From Dysgonomonas sp. UBA5412 (GTDB lineage Bacteria; Bacteroidota; Bacteroidia; Bacteroidales; Dysgonomonadaceae): a stretch of DNA of 23,574 nucleotides. The stretch spans positions 1 through 23,574 of the forward strand of contig DHNQ01000013.1 in assembly GCA_002409595.1 (NCBI GenBank), written 5' to 3'. Positions 6,866 through 14,622 of this stretch are shown one piece after another; the first letter of the stretch is position 1, and every line of letters starts with the position of its first letter. The notes under the pieces were generated by a model. The model was not told the origin of the DNA, searched no databases, and saw nothing but the letters and a program-made list of their open reading frames with translations. The position numbers were made by a program, and so were the translations under genes.

Positions 6866-7570
6866 TCACAAATTCAGTTTCAAAGATTGAAAAGTCATTG
6901 TTTTGCCATCTATAATTAAAATTCGATTAAGAATAAGATCTCCGATTCCGGTCAGATATTTTATTGTTTCTGTCGCCTGAATACTCCCTACGATTCCGGC
7001 AATAGAGCCCAATATCCCTGCTTGAGCTGATGTCGGCACAGTTCCTTCCGGCGGAGGGCTTCCAAACACTTTCCGGTAATCAGCACTTCCGGGGATGTAA
7101 GTCATAACTTCGCCCCGAAGAGTAAGTACAGCCCCATGTGAATAAGGCTTTAGCTCTGCAACACAAATATCATTTATCAGAAACTTGGTTTCATAATTGT
7201 CACAACAGTCGACTATAAAATCGTATTGCCGTACTAATTTAGCTGCATTGTCCTGTGTAAAACGCTCTTGGTAAGGAATAATATGCACATCCGGATTCAA
7301 CGCTTCCAGCTTCTCCTTTGCGGATATTATTTTAGGAATACCTACCTCGTTCGAACGATGCAATATCTGCCGTTGCAAATTCGAAATATCTACCACATCC
7401 GAATCTATTATACCCAATGTTCCTATACCGGCAGCTGCCAGATAGTACAAAACTGGCGAACCAAGCCCTCCCGCACCTATAACCAAAACTTTCGAATTTT
7501 GTAATTTCTGCTGGCCTTTTTCACCAAAACCTTCAATCAATATATTTCTATTATACCTGCTTTCACTCAT
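6866..7570 (-). CDS. thiF: Sulfur-carrier adenylyltransferase ThiF
   Basis: ThiF activates the C-terminal glycine of ThiS as the acyl-adenylate so that it can receive sulfur for thiazole synthesis. The 234 residues show the E1-type nucleotide fold: VIGAGGLGSP (30-39), IIDSDVVDISNLQRQILH (54-71) with the Asn-Leu-Gln-Arg-Gln motif, DNYETKFLIND (124-134) and a C-terminal SIAGIVGSIQATETIKYL. Two oddities stand out. The CxxC pairs that bind zinc in E. coli ThiF/MoeB are absent, and the position of the reactive cysteine after PPPEGTV reads PTSAQAG, with Ser instead of Cys. Only C122, C123 and C136 remain. It is the last gene of the thi operon, 12 bases after thiH. MoeB or HesA is the alternative on sequence, but the operon and ThiS neighbour support ThiF. 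Confidence 0.88.
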   Translation of the reverse strand: MSESRYNRNILIEGFGEKGQQKLQNSKVLVIGAGGLGSPVLYYLAAAGIGTLGIIDSDVVDISNLQRQILHRSNEVGIPKIISAKEKLEALNPDVHIIPYQERFTQDNAAKLVRQYDFIVDCCDNYETKFLINDICVAELKPYSHGAVLTLRGEVMTYIPGSADYRKVFGSPPPEGTVPTSAQAGILGSIAGIVGSIQATETIKYLTGIGDLILNRILIIDGKTMTFQSLKLNL

Positions 7571-7582
7571 AATTATGATAAT

Positions 7583-8698
7583 TTACTGTAAACTTAAATC
7601 CCAATCTTTCCATACCACCTCATATCCATGATTCTTGACGGATTGCAAAACAGCCGATGGTGTGCGGCTGTCATTTACCGAGAATTGCTCGAGCTCATCC
7701 GTGTAAACGGCATAACCTCCTGGGTCGGTTTTCGAACCGGCACTCAATGAGGTGATTCCCAAACCGATCATATTATCCCTAAACACAGCATTCTCTCTTG
7801 TAGACAAGGTCATTTCCAAGTCGTGATCGAAAATTCGGTATGCAAATATGATCTGCGCCAACTGTTTATCCGTCATAACAACATTGGGCTGAAAATCTTT
7901 ACCTTCGTGTGGACGCATTCGTGGAAAAGAGATGGCATACTTCGTTTGCCAGTATGTTTTTTGTAGGTATTGTAGATGCAGAGCCATCATTGCAGCATCA
8001 GTACGCCAATCTTCGAGCCCGATCAGCACCCCCAAACCTATTTTGTGTATGCCGGCCTTGCCCATGCGGTCGAATCCGTCGAGCCGCCAGCCAAATTTCG
8101 ATTTCATACCTTTGGGATGATATACTTTATATCTGGATTTGTTATAAGTTTCCTGATAACAATAGACGGCGTTTAATCCGGCATCAGCAAGCTGTTTGTA
8201 TTCTGCTTCTTTCAATGGTTGTACTTCTATTGAAATAGAAGAAAAATAAGGCTTTACCAAACGGATTGCATTTTCGATATAATCGACACCCGCATCACGT
8301 GGATTTTCGCCTGTAACCAGTAAAATATGCTGGAAATCTCCCATCCGTTTAATGGCTTCAACCTCCCGCAGTATCTGTTCGTCCGTAAGTATAATACGCC
8401 TGATGTCATTATCGTGATTGAACCCGCAATAGACACAATGGTTGATACAGGAATTGGTCAGGTACAGCGGCACATAAAACTGAATTATATTGCCATACCT
8501 TTGGCGGGTATATCTTTGGCTCAATATAGCCATTTGTTCCAGATAAGGTTCGGCAGCAGGCGAAACCATTGCCATGAAATCGTCAATAGACGGTCTTGTT
8601 TTACCTAGAGCAATCTCGACATCCTTAGCTGTTTTATTATATATACACGACTCGATTTTGTTCCAATCATAATCGTTTATACGTTCTGTAAAACTCAT
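7583..8698 (-). CDS. thiH: 2-iminoacetate synthase ThiH (radical SAM)
   Basis: ThiH cleaves tyrosine with a radical SAM mechanism to give dehydroglycine (2-iminoacetate) and p-cresol. The dehydroglycine is used by ThiG to build the thiazole ring. The protein has 371 residues, a normal length. The iron-sulfur motif is CINHCVYCGF, with C84, C88 and C91 in the expected CxxxCxxC spacing. It is followed by the conserved HILLVTGENPRDAGVDYI and by YQETYN and YHPKG blocks, then GLGVLIGLEDWR and SFPRMRPH, all typical of ThiH rather than of biotin synthase. It lies 12 bases after thiC and 12 before thiF. The use of ThiH instead of a glycine oxidase (ThiO) fits an anaerobic or microaerobic way of life. 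Confidence 0.95.
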   Translation of the reverse strand: MSFTERINDYDWNKIESCIYNKTAKDVEIALGKTRPSIDDFMAMVSPAAEPYLEQMAILSQRYTRQRYGNIIQFYVPLYLTNSCINHCVYCGFNHDNDIRRIILTDEQILREVEAIKRMGDFQHILLVTGENPRDAGVDYIENAIRLVKPYFSSISIEVQPLKEAEYKQLADAGLNAVYCYQETYNKSRYKVYHPKGMKSKFGWRLDGFDRMGKAGIHKIGLGVLIGLEDWRTDAAMMALHLQYLQKTYWQTKYAISFPRMRPHEGKDFQPNVVMTDKQLAQIIFAYRIFDHDLEMTLSTRENAVFRDNMIGLGITSLSAGSKTDPGGYAVYTDELEQFSVNDSRTPSAVLQSVKNHGYEVVWKDWDLSLQ

Positions 8699-8710
8699 TT
8701 TATTTATTTT

Positions 8711-10414
8711 TTATTCGTTCATTTTAGCGCAATCGTGCATTTCTTTGGTCAATTTCATCGCACAGAAATGTGGACCGCACATGGTGCAATGATCACTTTC
8801 TTCACCCAGACGGCCTATCTTGTAATACTCGAGAGCTTTCTCCGGATCGAGCGAAAGATTAAACTGGTCTTTCCACCTGAAATCGAAACGGGCTTTGCTC
8901 AATGCATTATCTCGTACTTGAGCACCAGGATGCTCCTTTGCCAAGTCTGCCGCATGTGCTGCAATTTTATAAGCGATAACTCCTGACCGAACATCTTCCT
9001 TATCGGGCAATCCCAAATGTTCTTTCGGTGTTACATAGCAAATCATTGCCGTACCGTACCAAGCTATCTGAGCCGCACCTATTGCCGAAGTTATATGGTC
9101 GTACCCGGGAGCAATGTCTGTTGTTAACGGGCCTAATGTATAGAACGGTGCTCCGTGGCAATGTGCAATCTGCTCGTCCATATTGGCTTTTATTTTCTGC
9201 ATGGGAACGTGTCCCGGGCCTTCTATCAGCACCTGTACATGATGTTTCCATGCTATTTTTGTTAATTCTCCCAATACCGAAAGTTCGGCAAACTGGGCGG
9301 CATCGTTGGCATCGTTGATCGAACCGGGACGAAGTCCGTCACCCAAAGACACGGCAACATCGTATTTCTTTAGTATCAGACATATATCATCGAAATGTGT
9401 ATAGAAGAGGTTCTCTCGATTGTGCTGAGTCATCCAATTGGCAATAATAGAACCTCCACGGGATACAATTCCAGTTGTACGCCCTTTGATCAAAGGCAGA
9501 TGAGCTTTCAGTAATCCGGCATGAATGGTGAAATAATCGACTCCCTGTTCGCATTGCTCTATCAGTGTATCCCTGTATATTTCCCATGTCAAATCCGATA
9601 TTTTACCATCTACTTTTTCCAAAGTCTGGTATAAGGGAACGGTGCCTACGGGAACAGGCGTATTGCGGACGATCCACTCCCTTGTTTCGTGAATATTCTC
9701 ACCTGTGGATAAGTCCATTAAAGTGTCGCCTCCCCACTTGCAGCTCCATACGGCTTTTTCGACTTCTTCGTCAATACCTGAGGAAAGAGCTGAATTTCCG
9801 ATATTTGTATTTATTTTAACCAGAAAATTTGTTCCTATAATCATTGGTTCAGCTTCTGGGTGGTTTATATTAGCAGGAAGAACAGCTCTACCCGCTGCAA
9901 TTTCATCCCTGACAAATTCGGGGGTGATATGGGTTGGAATACCTAGCTCCTCATTCTGGAGATTCTCACGTATTGCTACGTATTCCATTTCGGGGGTAAT
10001 ACTTCCCTGCCGGGCATAATACATTTGGGTAATAGCTTTCCCTTCTTTTGCTTTCTTTGGTAGATTTACAGACGGAAATCGTATAGCATCCAGACCGGAA
10101 TCAGCTAAACGCTCATTGCAATAATCAGAAGAAAATACAGCTAACATCTCTGTGTCGCCCCTGCTCTCAATCCACCTTTCGCGTAAACGGTGAAGCCCTT
10201 TGCTGATGTCAATCGTTACCTCTTTGTCGGAATAATCACCACTGGTGTCATAGACTATTACAGGTCTGTTTTTCTCTTTTTTATGCTGACCGTTTTCGAT
10301 AGAAACGGTATCGGAAAGAGTTATCTCACGCATACCTACCTGTATATCGTGTATTTTACCTTTTATGTATATTTTTTTTGAGGATGGATAAGTGATCCGG
10401 TGATTTATTTTCAT
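8711..10414 (-). CDS. thiC: Phosphomethylpyrimidine synthase ThiC
   Basis: ThiC is the non-canonical radical SAM enzyme that turns aminoimidazole ribotide into hydroxymethylpyrimidine phosphate, the pyrimidine half of thiamine. The 567 residues carry the C-terminal cluster motif DHCTMCGPHFCAMK (CxxCx4C). Other hallmarks are MYYARQGSITPEMEYVAIREN, VNIN-type NHPEAEPMIIG, NIGNSALSS, WGGDTLMDLSTG, GVDYFTIHAG, SRGGSI, SLGDGLRPG, EGPGHVPM and GPLTTDIAPGYDHI. It is near the short end of the family length. It starts 29 bases after the thiG stop, the largest gap in this operon. The pyrimidine product feeds ThiD at the start of the operon, so both halves of thiamine are built from this unit. Confidence 0.96.
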   Translation of the reverse strand: MKINHRITYPSSKKIYIKGKIHDIQVGMREITLSDTVSIENGQHKKEKNRPVIVYDTSGDYSDKEVTIDISKGLHRLRERWIESRGDTEMLAVFSSDYCNERLADSGLDAIRFPSVNLPKKAKEGKAITQMYYARQGSITPEMEYVAIRENLQNEELGIPTHITPEFVRDEIAAGRAVLPANINHPEAEPMIIGTNFLVKINTNIGNSALSSGIDEEVEKAVWSCKWGGDTLMDLSTGENIHETREWIVRNTPVPVGTVPLYQTLEKVDGKISDLTWEIYRDTLIEQCEQGVDYFTIHAGLLKAHLPLIKGRTTGIVSRGGSIIANWMTQHNRENLFYTHFDDICLILKKYDVAVSLGDGLRPGSINDANDAAQFAELSVLGELTKIAWKHHVQVLIEGPGHVPMQKIKANMDEQIAHCHGAPFYTLGPLTTDIAPGYDHITSAIGAAQIAWYGTAMICYVTPKEHLGLPDKEDVRSGVIAYKIAAHAADLAKEHPGAQVRDNALSKARFDFRWKDQFNLSLDPEKALEYYKIGRLGEESDHCTMCGPHFCAMKLTKEMHDCAKMNE

Positions 10415-10443
10415 ATTTTCTTTATTAAGTTTTGATCTATAAT

Positions 10444-11211
10444 TTACATTAAGAATGAAGTTAGGGGGCTACTGGCTTGTGCTGTATCGAATCGGGTCGC
10501 CAGTTGTGCCTCAAAAGCCATACGCCCGCTTTCTACAGCCAGTTGGAAAGCTCGTGCCATTACTACCGGATCTCCTGCTACGGCGATGGCCGTATTTACC
10601 AATACGGCATCGGCACCCATTTCCATGGCTTCTGCCGCATGAGACGGAGCCCCGATTCCGGCATCTACGACGACCGGTACTTTACTTTGTTCGATAATGA
10701 TCTCAAGCAAATCTTTAGTCTTTAATCCTTTGTTTGTTCCGATAGGTGCACCCAGAGGCATAACTGTTGCTGCTCCCGCATCTTCTAGCAGTTTGCACAA
10801 AACAGGATCAGCCTGAATGTAGGGTAATACAACGAAACCCAGTTTGGCTAATGTTTCCGTAGCTTTTAAGGTTTCGATAGGTTCGGGCAACAGATATTTG
10901 GGATCGGGATGTATTTCCAGTTTTAACCAGTTTGTACCGAAAGCTTCCCGTGCCATTTGAGCTGCAAAAACAGCTTCTTTTGCATTTCTCACGCCTGATG
11001 TGTTGGGCAGAAGTTGAATGCCGGGTTTAGTAATGTGTCGCAACATATCGTCCTGTTTATTGGTCAAATCGAGCCGTTTCATAGCTACCGTCACCATTTG
11101 CGTATTAGATGCTTCTATGGCATCACTCATTACTTCATTTGAACTAAATTTGCCTGTCCCCAGAAACAGCCGCGAGGAGAACTCTTTTCCTGCTATTACG
11201 AGTTTTTTCAT
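10444..11211 (-). CDS. thiG: Thiazole synthase ThiG
   Basis: ThiG condenses deoxyxylulose phosphate, dehydroglycine and the thiocarboxylate of ThiS to form the thiazole phosphate. The 255 residues form a TIM barrel, with FSSRLFLGTGKF at the N-terminus and the imine-forming Lys in NWLKLEI (K98). LLPNTSGVRNAKEA, MPLGAPIGTNKG and VVDAGIGAPSHAAEAMEMGADAVLVNTAIA appear in the expected order as separate conserved blocks. The start codon overlaps the thiE stop by four bases, so the two are translationally coupled. It works as a complex with ThiH or ThiS, both in this operon. The length and all motifs look normal. Confidence 0.96.
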   Translation of the reverse strand: MKKLVIAGKEFSSRLFLGTGKFSSNEVMSDAIEASNTQMVTVAMKRLDLTNKQDDMLRHITKPGIQLLPNTSGVRNAKEAVFAAQMAREAFGTNWLKLEIHPDPKYLLPEPIETLKATETLAKLGFVVLPYIQADPVLCKLLEDAGAATVMPLGAPIGTNKGLKTKDLLEIIIEQSKVPVVVDAGIGAPSHAAEAMEMGADAVLVNTAIAVAGDPVVMARAFQLAVESGRMAFEAQLATRFDTAQASSPLTSFLM

Positions 11212-11840
11212 TTTTGGTATTTGTTGATTGTTTCTATATTTTTTTTAGTTTCGCTGACAGGGTCTTTTGCCCTTAAAATGGAAGAAGACAAGGCTATGCC
11301 CGATACACCTGTTGCCATCAGCTCGGGAATATCATTCGTGGTTATTCCTCCGATAGCTATTACAGGGAGGTTTATCCCATTTTCCCTGCATTTTTGCATT
11401 ATGTCTTTATACCCCGATAATCCGAGAATGGGGCTCAGGTTCTTCTTGGTAGTCGTAAAACGGAAAGGTCCCAATCCAATATAGTCGATTCCTTCATTAT
11501 TTAAACGGTATATATCTTCGTATGTATTGGCTGTACCTCCGATGATAAAATCGGAGCCGAGTATTCTTCGTGCATCAAGAGGGGGCATATCCAATTTTCC
11601 TAAATGTACTCCTGTCGCTCTAATATCTTTGCACACTTCGGTATAATCGTCGATATATAATTTAGCTCCGTATTTATAGCATAAATCCAGAGCTTGTCTG
11701 CCCGTTTTTCGAACCTCCGAAACTAGCACGTCCTTCATGCGTAATTGTATCTGGCGACATCCTCCCTCCAGTGCTATATCAACACTATCCAGATAGCTGT
11801 ATTTTTCCGTTTGATGAGTTATAAATAATAATCCTTTCAT
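11208..11840 (-). CDS. thiE: Thiamine phosphate synthase ThiE
   Basis: ThiE joins hydroxymethylpyrimidine diphosphate to thiazole phosphate to make thiamine phosphate. The 210 residues form a TIM barrel with the ligand-binding motifs intact: GCRQIQLRMKD (27-37), LYIDDYTEVC, TGVHLGKLDM, IIGGTANTYEDI, YIGLGPFRFTTTKKNLSPILG (written here in part as GPFRFTTTK) and PVIAIGGI. The QLRMKD and HLGKLDMP blocks bind the pyrimidine diphosphate and magnesium, so this copy should be the true synthase. It is directly preceded by a second, more divergent member of the family, whose stop it overlaps by four bases. Confidence 0.93.
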   Translation of the reverse strand: MKGLLFITHQTEKYSYLDSVDIALEGGCRQIQLRMKDVLVSEVRKTGRQALDLCYKYGAKLYIDDYTEVCKDIRATGVHLGKLDMPPLDARRILGSDFIIGGTANTYEDIYRLNNEGIDYIGLGPFRFTTTKKNLSPILGLSGYKDIMQKCRENGINLPVIAIGGITTNDIPELMATGVSGIALSSSILRAKDPVSETKKNIETINKYQK

Positions 11841-12445
11841 TGTTTTTCTGTCATTTCTTGCAAATTTCTGAACCTTTGCAATAAGGCTTTTTTATCTTTG
11901 TCCTGAAGATAGTTTTCCCAAAGGCTGCCCAAGACAGCTACTCCTCCGAATCCATATTGCACAGCCAATGGTATTGTTTTATGATCAATTCCACCTAGTG
12001 CTATTACCTTTTCATTTATCAAATGTTTCGATTTAGCTACCAAAAGTTGTTCCTTTGTAAAAGCATGATTATATCCCGTCTTGGAAATGCTATCGAATAT
12101 CGGACTAAGGAATATATAATCATGATTTTCCATAGATGCTTCGAGGCATTCGAAAGAATGACACGAATGGCTGACTGATATATCTGTAATATGAGGGCGA
12201 ATAGTATTTCTTCGATTCAGATGAACTCCCTTTAAATCGAAAGTCTTCAAAAGACCGAAATGATCGTGCAAGACAATCTGCCTGTGATACTCAGCGTCAA
12301 TCTGATTCAATAAATACTCAACTTCGGATTCTGTTGCAAAAGGTTTACGAAGGTGCAACGTTTCCATACCTTCTGCAAAAAGCTTATTCAACAAGGCACC
12401 GTTTCCTTCAAATATGGTTTCGTTGGTGATAATTATCAGTTTCAT
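11837..12445 (-). CDS. TenI/ThiE-like protein, probable thiazole tautomerase
   Basis: This 203-residue member of the TenI/ThiE barrel family begins MKLIIITNETIF and shows LHLRKPFA, IVLHDHFGLL, LKGVHLNRR, SVSHSCHSFECLEA, DYIFLSPIFDSISKTGY and VIALGGID. The family is clear, but the acidic residue of ThiE's HLGxxD motif and the diphosphate-binding block are replaced (HLNRRN). TenI in Bacillus converts the ThiG product to the aromatic thiazole carboxylate and is similarly divergent, so I favour that role by inference. I choose ATG 12445, not the upstream ATG at 12469. At 12445 a GGAGGA ribosome-binding site lies seven bases away, inside the last two glycine codons of thiS, and the protein then starts directly with the first barrel strand. 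The stop overlaps thiE by four bases. Confidence 0.82.
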   Translation of the reverse strand: MKLIIITNETIFEGNGALLNKLFAEGMETLHLRKPFATESEVEYLLNQIDAEYHRQIVLHDHFGLLKTFDLKGVHLNRRNTIRPHITDISVSHSCHSFECLEASMENHDYIFLSPIFDSISKTGYNHAFTKEQLLVAKSKHLINEKVIALGGIDHKTIPLAVQYGFGGVAVLGSLWENYLQDKDKKALLQRFRNLQEMTEKQ

Positions 12446-12449
12446 CGAT

Positions 12450-12650
12450 TCATCCTCCCGAAACAGCATGAATTAGCATCAACTCCAATCGGTCGGAGAG
12501 AAAAGTTTCAGCCCACTTATCTTTTGGCACAACTTCGAAATTGATAGCTACTGCTATTCCGTTTGGCTTTAATCCAATACTTTCAATAAATGAAGCAAGG
12601 GAAGTTCCATCTTCTACCTCATGGTACTGATCGTTTAATTTAATCGTCAT
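12450..12650 (-). CDS. thiS: Sulfur carrier protein ThiS
   Basis: ThiS is a ubiquitin-like protein of 66 residues that carries sulfur as a C-terminal thiocarboxylate for ThiG. The ending AVSGG has the required Gly-Gly tail, and GIAVAINFEVVPKDKW matches the central strand region of the family. ThiF in this operon would activate it. It starts inside the last codons of thiD (11-base overlap). Its two terminal glycine codons and stop read GGA GGA TGA and double as the ribosome-binding site of the next gene. Confidence 0.94.
   Translation of the reverse strand: MTIKLNDQYHEVEDGTSLASFIESIGLKPNGIAVAINFEVVPKDKWAETFLSDRLELMLIHAVSGG
12453..12458 (-). promoter_or_regulatory. GGAGGA ribosome-binding site formed by the thiS Gly-Gly codons
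   Basis: On the minus strand the two essential C-terminal glycine codons of thiS are GGA GGA. They lie seven bases before ATG 12445 of the TenI-like gene, which is ideal Shine-Dalgarno spacing. This decides the start of that gene. It also ties its translation to full reading of thiS. Confidence 0.75.
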
Positions 12651-13479
12651 ATCTTTTTATTTTTAATGATTGTGGTTCAAGGAAATGATTGACAGGGCCG
12701 TATCCTTTTCCGGTTGTAATATTTTGCCCTGCTTTTATTGCAGATGAAATATAGTTTTTAGCTAGTCTTATGGCATCCTCTATGTTATAGTCGAGAGATA
12801 TGTATGCGGCTATGGCTGATGAGTATGTACACCCTGTACCATGCAAGTTACAGGAATTGATCCGCGCAGATGAGAATCGGACAGGCTCCGTATTTGCTGT
12901 AAACAGAATATCTGTTGAATCGGGCGATTGGGAATGCCCTCCTTTTATCAGCACGGCTGGACACCCTTGAGATAGTAGTATTTCAGCAGCGGTATAGATG
13001 TCTTTTTCTGAATGGATTTTAATACCCGATAAGGCTTCCGCTTCGGGTAAGTTAGGTGTAATAAGTGTAATGCGGGGATATAAATAATTATTGAAAGCCG
13101 AAACAATGGACGTGGATGCCAGACGGGCTCCGCTTGTGGCAACCATTACAGGGTCTACGATAACTGAGGGAAGATTATATCTGTCAATAATAGAGGCAAC
13201 AAGTTCTATAATTTCTATAGATGGCAGCATGCCTGTTTTGATAACATCAACAGTCATGTCATCCAGGACAGCTTCAAGTTGTTTCTTTATTATTTCGGTA
13301 GAGAGAACTTCGACAGCTCTGACTTCGGCTGTGTTTTGAGCGGTAATAGCAGTAATAACAGATGCGACGAAAACGCCGAGCGACGAAAATGTTTTCAGAT
13401 CCGCCTGTATTCCGGCACATCCGCCACTGTCAGATCCTGCAATTGTTAATGCTGTTGGATATCTCCTTATCTTTTTCAT
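12640..13479 (-). CDS. thiD: Hydroxymethylpyrimidine/phosphomethylpyrimidine kinase ThiD
   Basis: ThiD phosphorylates hydroxymethylpyrimidine, and then its phosphate, to the diphosphate used by ThiE. The protein has 279 residues and the ribokinase fold: TIAGSDSGGCAGIQADLKTF (12-31), VITAITAQNT, VIKTGMLPS, VIVDPVMVATSG, ITPN-type LITPNLPEAE, VLIKGGH and LHGTGCTYSSAIAAYI (212-227), with the catalytic Cys at 217. It is the first gene of the thi operon, with the TPP aptamer ending about 64 bases upstream. No extra domain is fused to it. The stop overlaps the thiS start. Confidence 0.95.
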   Translation of the reverse strand: MKKIRRYPTALTIAGSDSGGCAGIQADLKTFSSLGVFVASVITAITAQNTAEVRAVEVLSTEIIKKQLEAVLDDMTVDVIKTGMLPSIEIIELVASIIDRYNLPSVIVDPVMVATSGARLASTSIVSAFNNYLYPRITLITPNLPEAEALSGIKIHSEKDIYTAAEILLSQGCPAVLIKGGHSQSPDSTDILFTANTEPVRFSSARINSCNLHGTGCTYSSAIAAYISLDYNIEDAIRLAKNYISSAIKAGQNITTGKGYGPVNHFLEPQSLKIKRYDD

Positions 13480-13543
13480 ATTTGATCAGTATTAAATATA
13501 CCAATCAAGAGATATCCTAATTAAAGGAGGGAATTTCTTTATT

Positions 13544-13618
13544 CATCATTCCTACGTCGGTATTACCCGCATCAGGTTGTAAGGGTATGATCTCAGCCTG
13601 TAATGGCACCCCTTGATC
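13544..13618 (-). promoter_or_regulatory. TPP riboswitch of the thi operon
   Basis: The minus strand carries the THI-box elements in order: GAUCAAGGGGUGCC, GGCUGAGA, CAUACCCUUACAACCUGAUG, CGGGUAAUACCG and ACGUAGGAAUGAU. P1 is AUCA with UGAU, P2 is GCC with GGC, and P4 is CGG with CCG. AUCAAGGG at the 5' edge (centred on 13612-13617) can also pair over eight bases, one a G-U, with CUCUUGAU near 13504-13509. That parallels the other leader. It should lower expression of thiD and downstream genes when thiamine pyrophosphate is plentiful. Confidence 0.95.
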
Positions 13619-13628
13619 GTATATGCGG

Positions 13629-13636
13629 CAAATGTA
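13629..13636 (-). promoter_or_regulatory. -7 promoter box TACATTTG for the thi operon
   Basis: TACATTTG on the minus strand matches TAnnTTTG. Transcription would begin near 13622, just before the aptamer. The spacing from box to aptamer is nearly the same as at the CDC-like operon. A clear -33 element is not visible. Confidence 0.6.
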
Positions 13637-14112
13637 TGCTTTTTTATTCTTTAATCGTTGCTTTTTTGTTAAAATATAGTTGAAATATCATTTTTTCATC
13701 ATTCTGTTTTAGTAATTATATTCATACCTTGTCTTAAAATAGGTTGAAGTTTATATCCATGATTTTTTTATGTCTATATCAGAAATTTCGTTTCTTATTT
13801 TTGTCAGATATAATTCGTAGAATTTGTGGTTTATATAAACAGGTAATTCTTTACTATATTGACCAATACTATTAATGTCAAATAAACCATATTGCAAAAT
13901 AAATCGCAACTTGTTTTGCAATAGAGAGTCTTTTTTTAAGATTAATGAACGATAATAAATCTTTCAATTTGAAAGTCTTGCTGAGATTCCAATTATGATG
14001 GAACTTCTTATCGAGTACAGATTTTATATTTATTTAAGTCAAGTGGCTGTTCCACTTTAATATGGTTAAATTCAATCTCCACATCTGACAATTCTGTTTT
14101 TAAGGATGCTAG
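13637..14112. other. Non-coding, decayed stretch
   Basis: No intact gene is seen. A minus-strand frame is open at 13751-13963 for about 70 codons without any ATG. Its residues include LQNKLRFILQYGLFDIN and HKFYELYLTKIRNEISD. It looks like a remnant of a coding sequence that I cannot assign. The bases before 14113 may hold the eroded N-terminal part of the AraC regulator that follows, but I could not read it. Confidence 0.4.
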
Positions 14113-14622
14113 TTTATTCCGGTACTGAATACTGATTCTAAAGATCCCTTATTCACAATTTTATTAGAATCGAAAATCCTCGAAATATTATACCTTTCTT
14201 TAAGTAAAGATCTCGGAGAGATTAACAAGCTGTATTTTTATGAAAAAGAGAAAATTATAGAAGCTCGTAATATTCTTTACAATCTCTATCAGAATCCACC
14301 TAGTATCTGTCGTTTGGCGTCAATGATTGGCTCGAATGAATTCAAGCTTAAACAAGGATTCAGATTATTATACAATAACACGGTCTATGGAGTATTATCA
14401 GAATACCGGATGGAGAAAGCAAAGCAATATTTATTGAATACACAAATGCCTGTTTCAGAGATTGCCTTACAAATTGGATTTGAACTCCAAAGTAGTTTTC
14501 GTAAAGCTTTTAAACGTCACTTTTTAATGCCCCCGTTGAATATAGGAACAGCAAATAAAAGAGACGAAATTAATAGAAATTGGAGTAAGACAAGGTTTAT
14601 TTTTTATCTTTACAAAAGATAA
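14113..14622 (+). pseudogene. AraC-family regulator remnant (C-terminal DNA-binding part)
   Basis: The frame is open from just after a TAG at 14110-14112 to 14622 but has no good start. It reads ILLESKILEILYLSLS, then EKEKIIEARNILYN, PPSICRLASMIG, FKLKQGFRLLYN, TVYGVLSEYRMEKAKQYLL, MPVSEIALQIGF and SFRKAFKRHF. These are the linker and two helix-turn-helix motifs of the large AraC regulators common in Bacteroidota, normally about 300 residues. The ligand-binding N-terminal half is missing. The usual end of the domain (FGVSPxxYR) is replaced by LMPPLNIGTANK and an unrelated basic tail, which suggests a second break. An open part starts at TTG 14314. No regulated partner gene is left beside it. 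Confidence 0.75.

Noticed and set aside
8735..9819. Several open frames on the + strand across thiC and the frames opposite thiH and thiG
   Set aside because: They lie antisense to firmly identified thiamine genes, show no domain logic and have no ribosome-binding sites; they are by-products of the coding sequence on the other strand.
10214..10221. Another CGTTACCT
   Set aside because: It lies inside thiC codons without the flanking bases shared by the other copies; it is a chance match.
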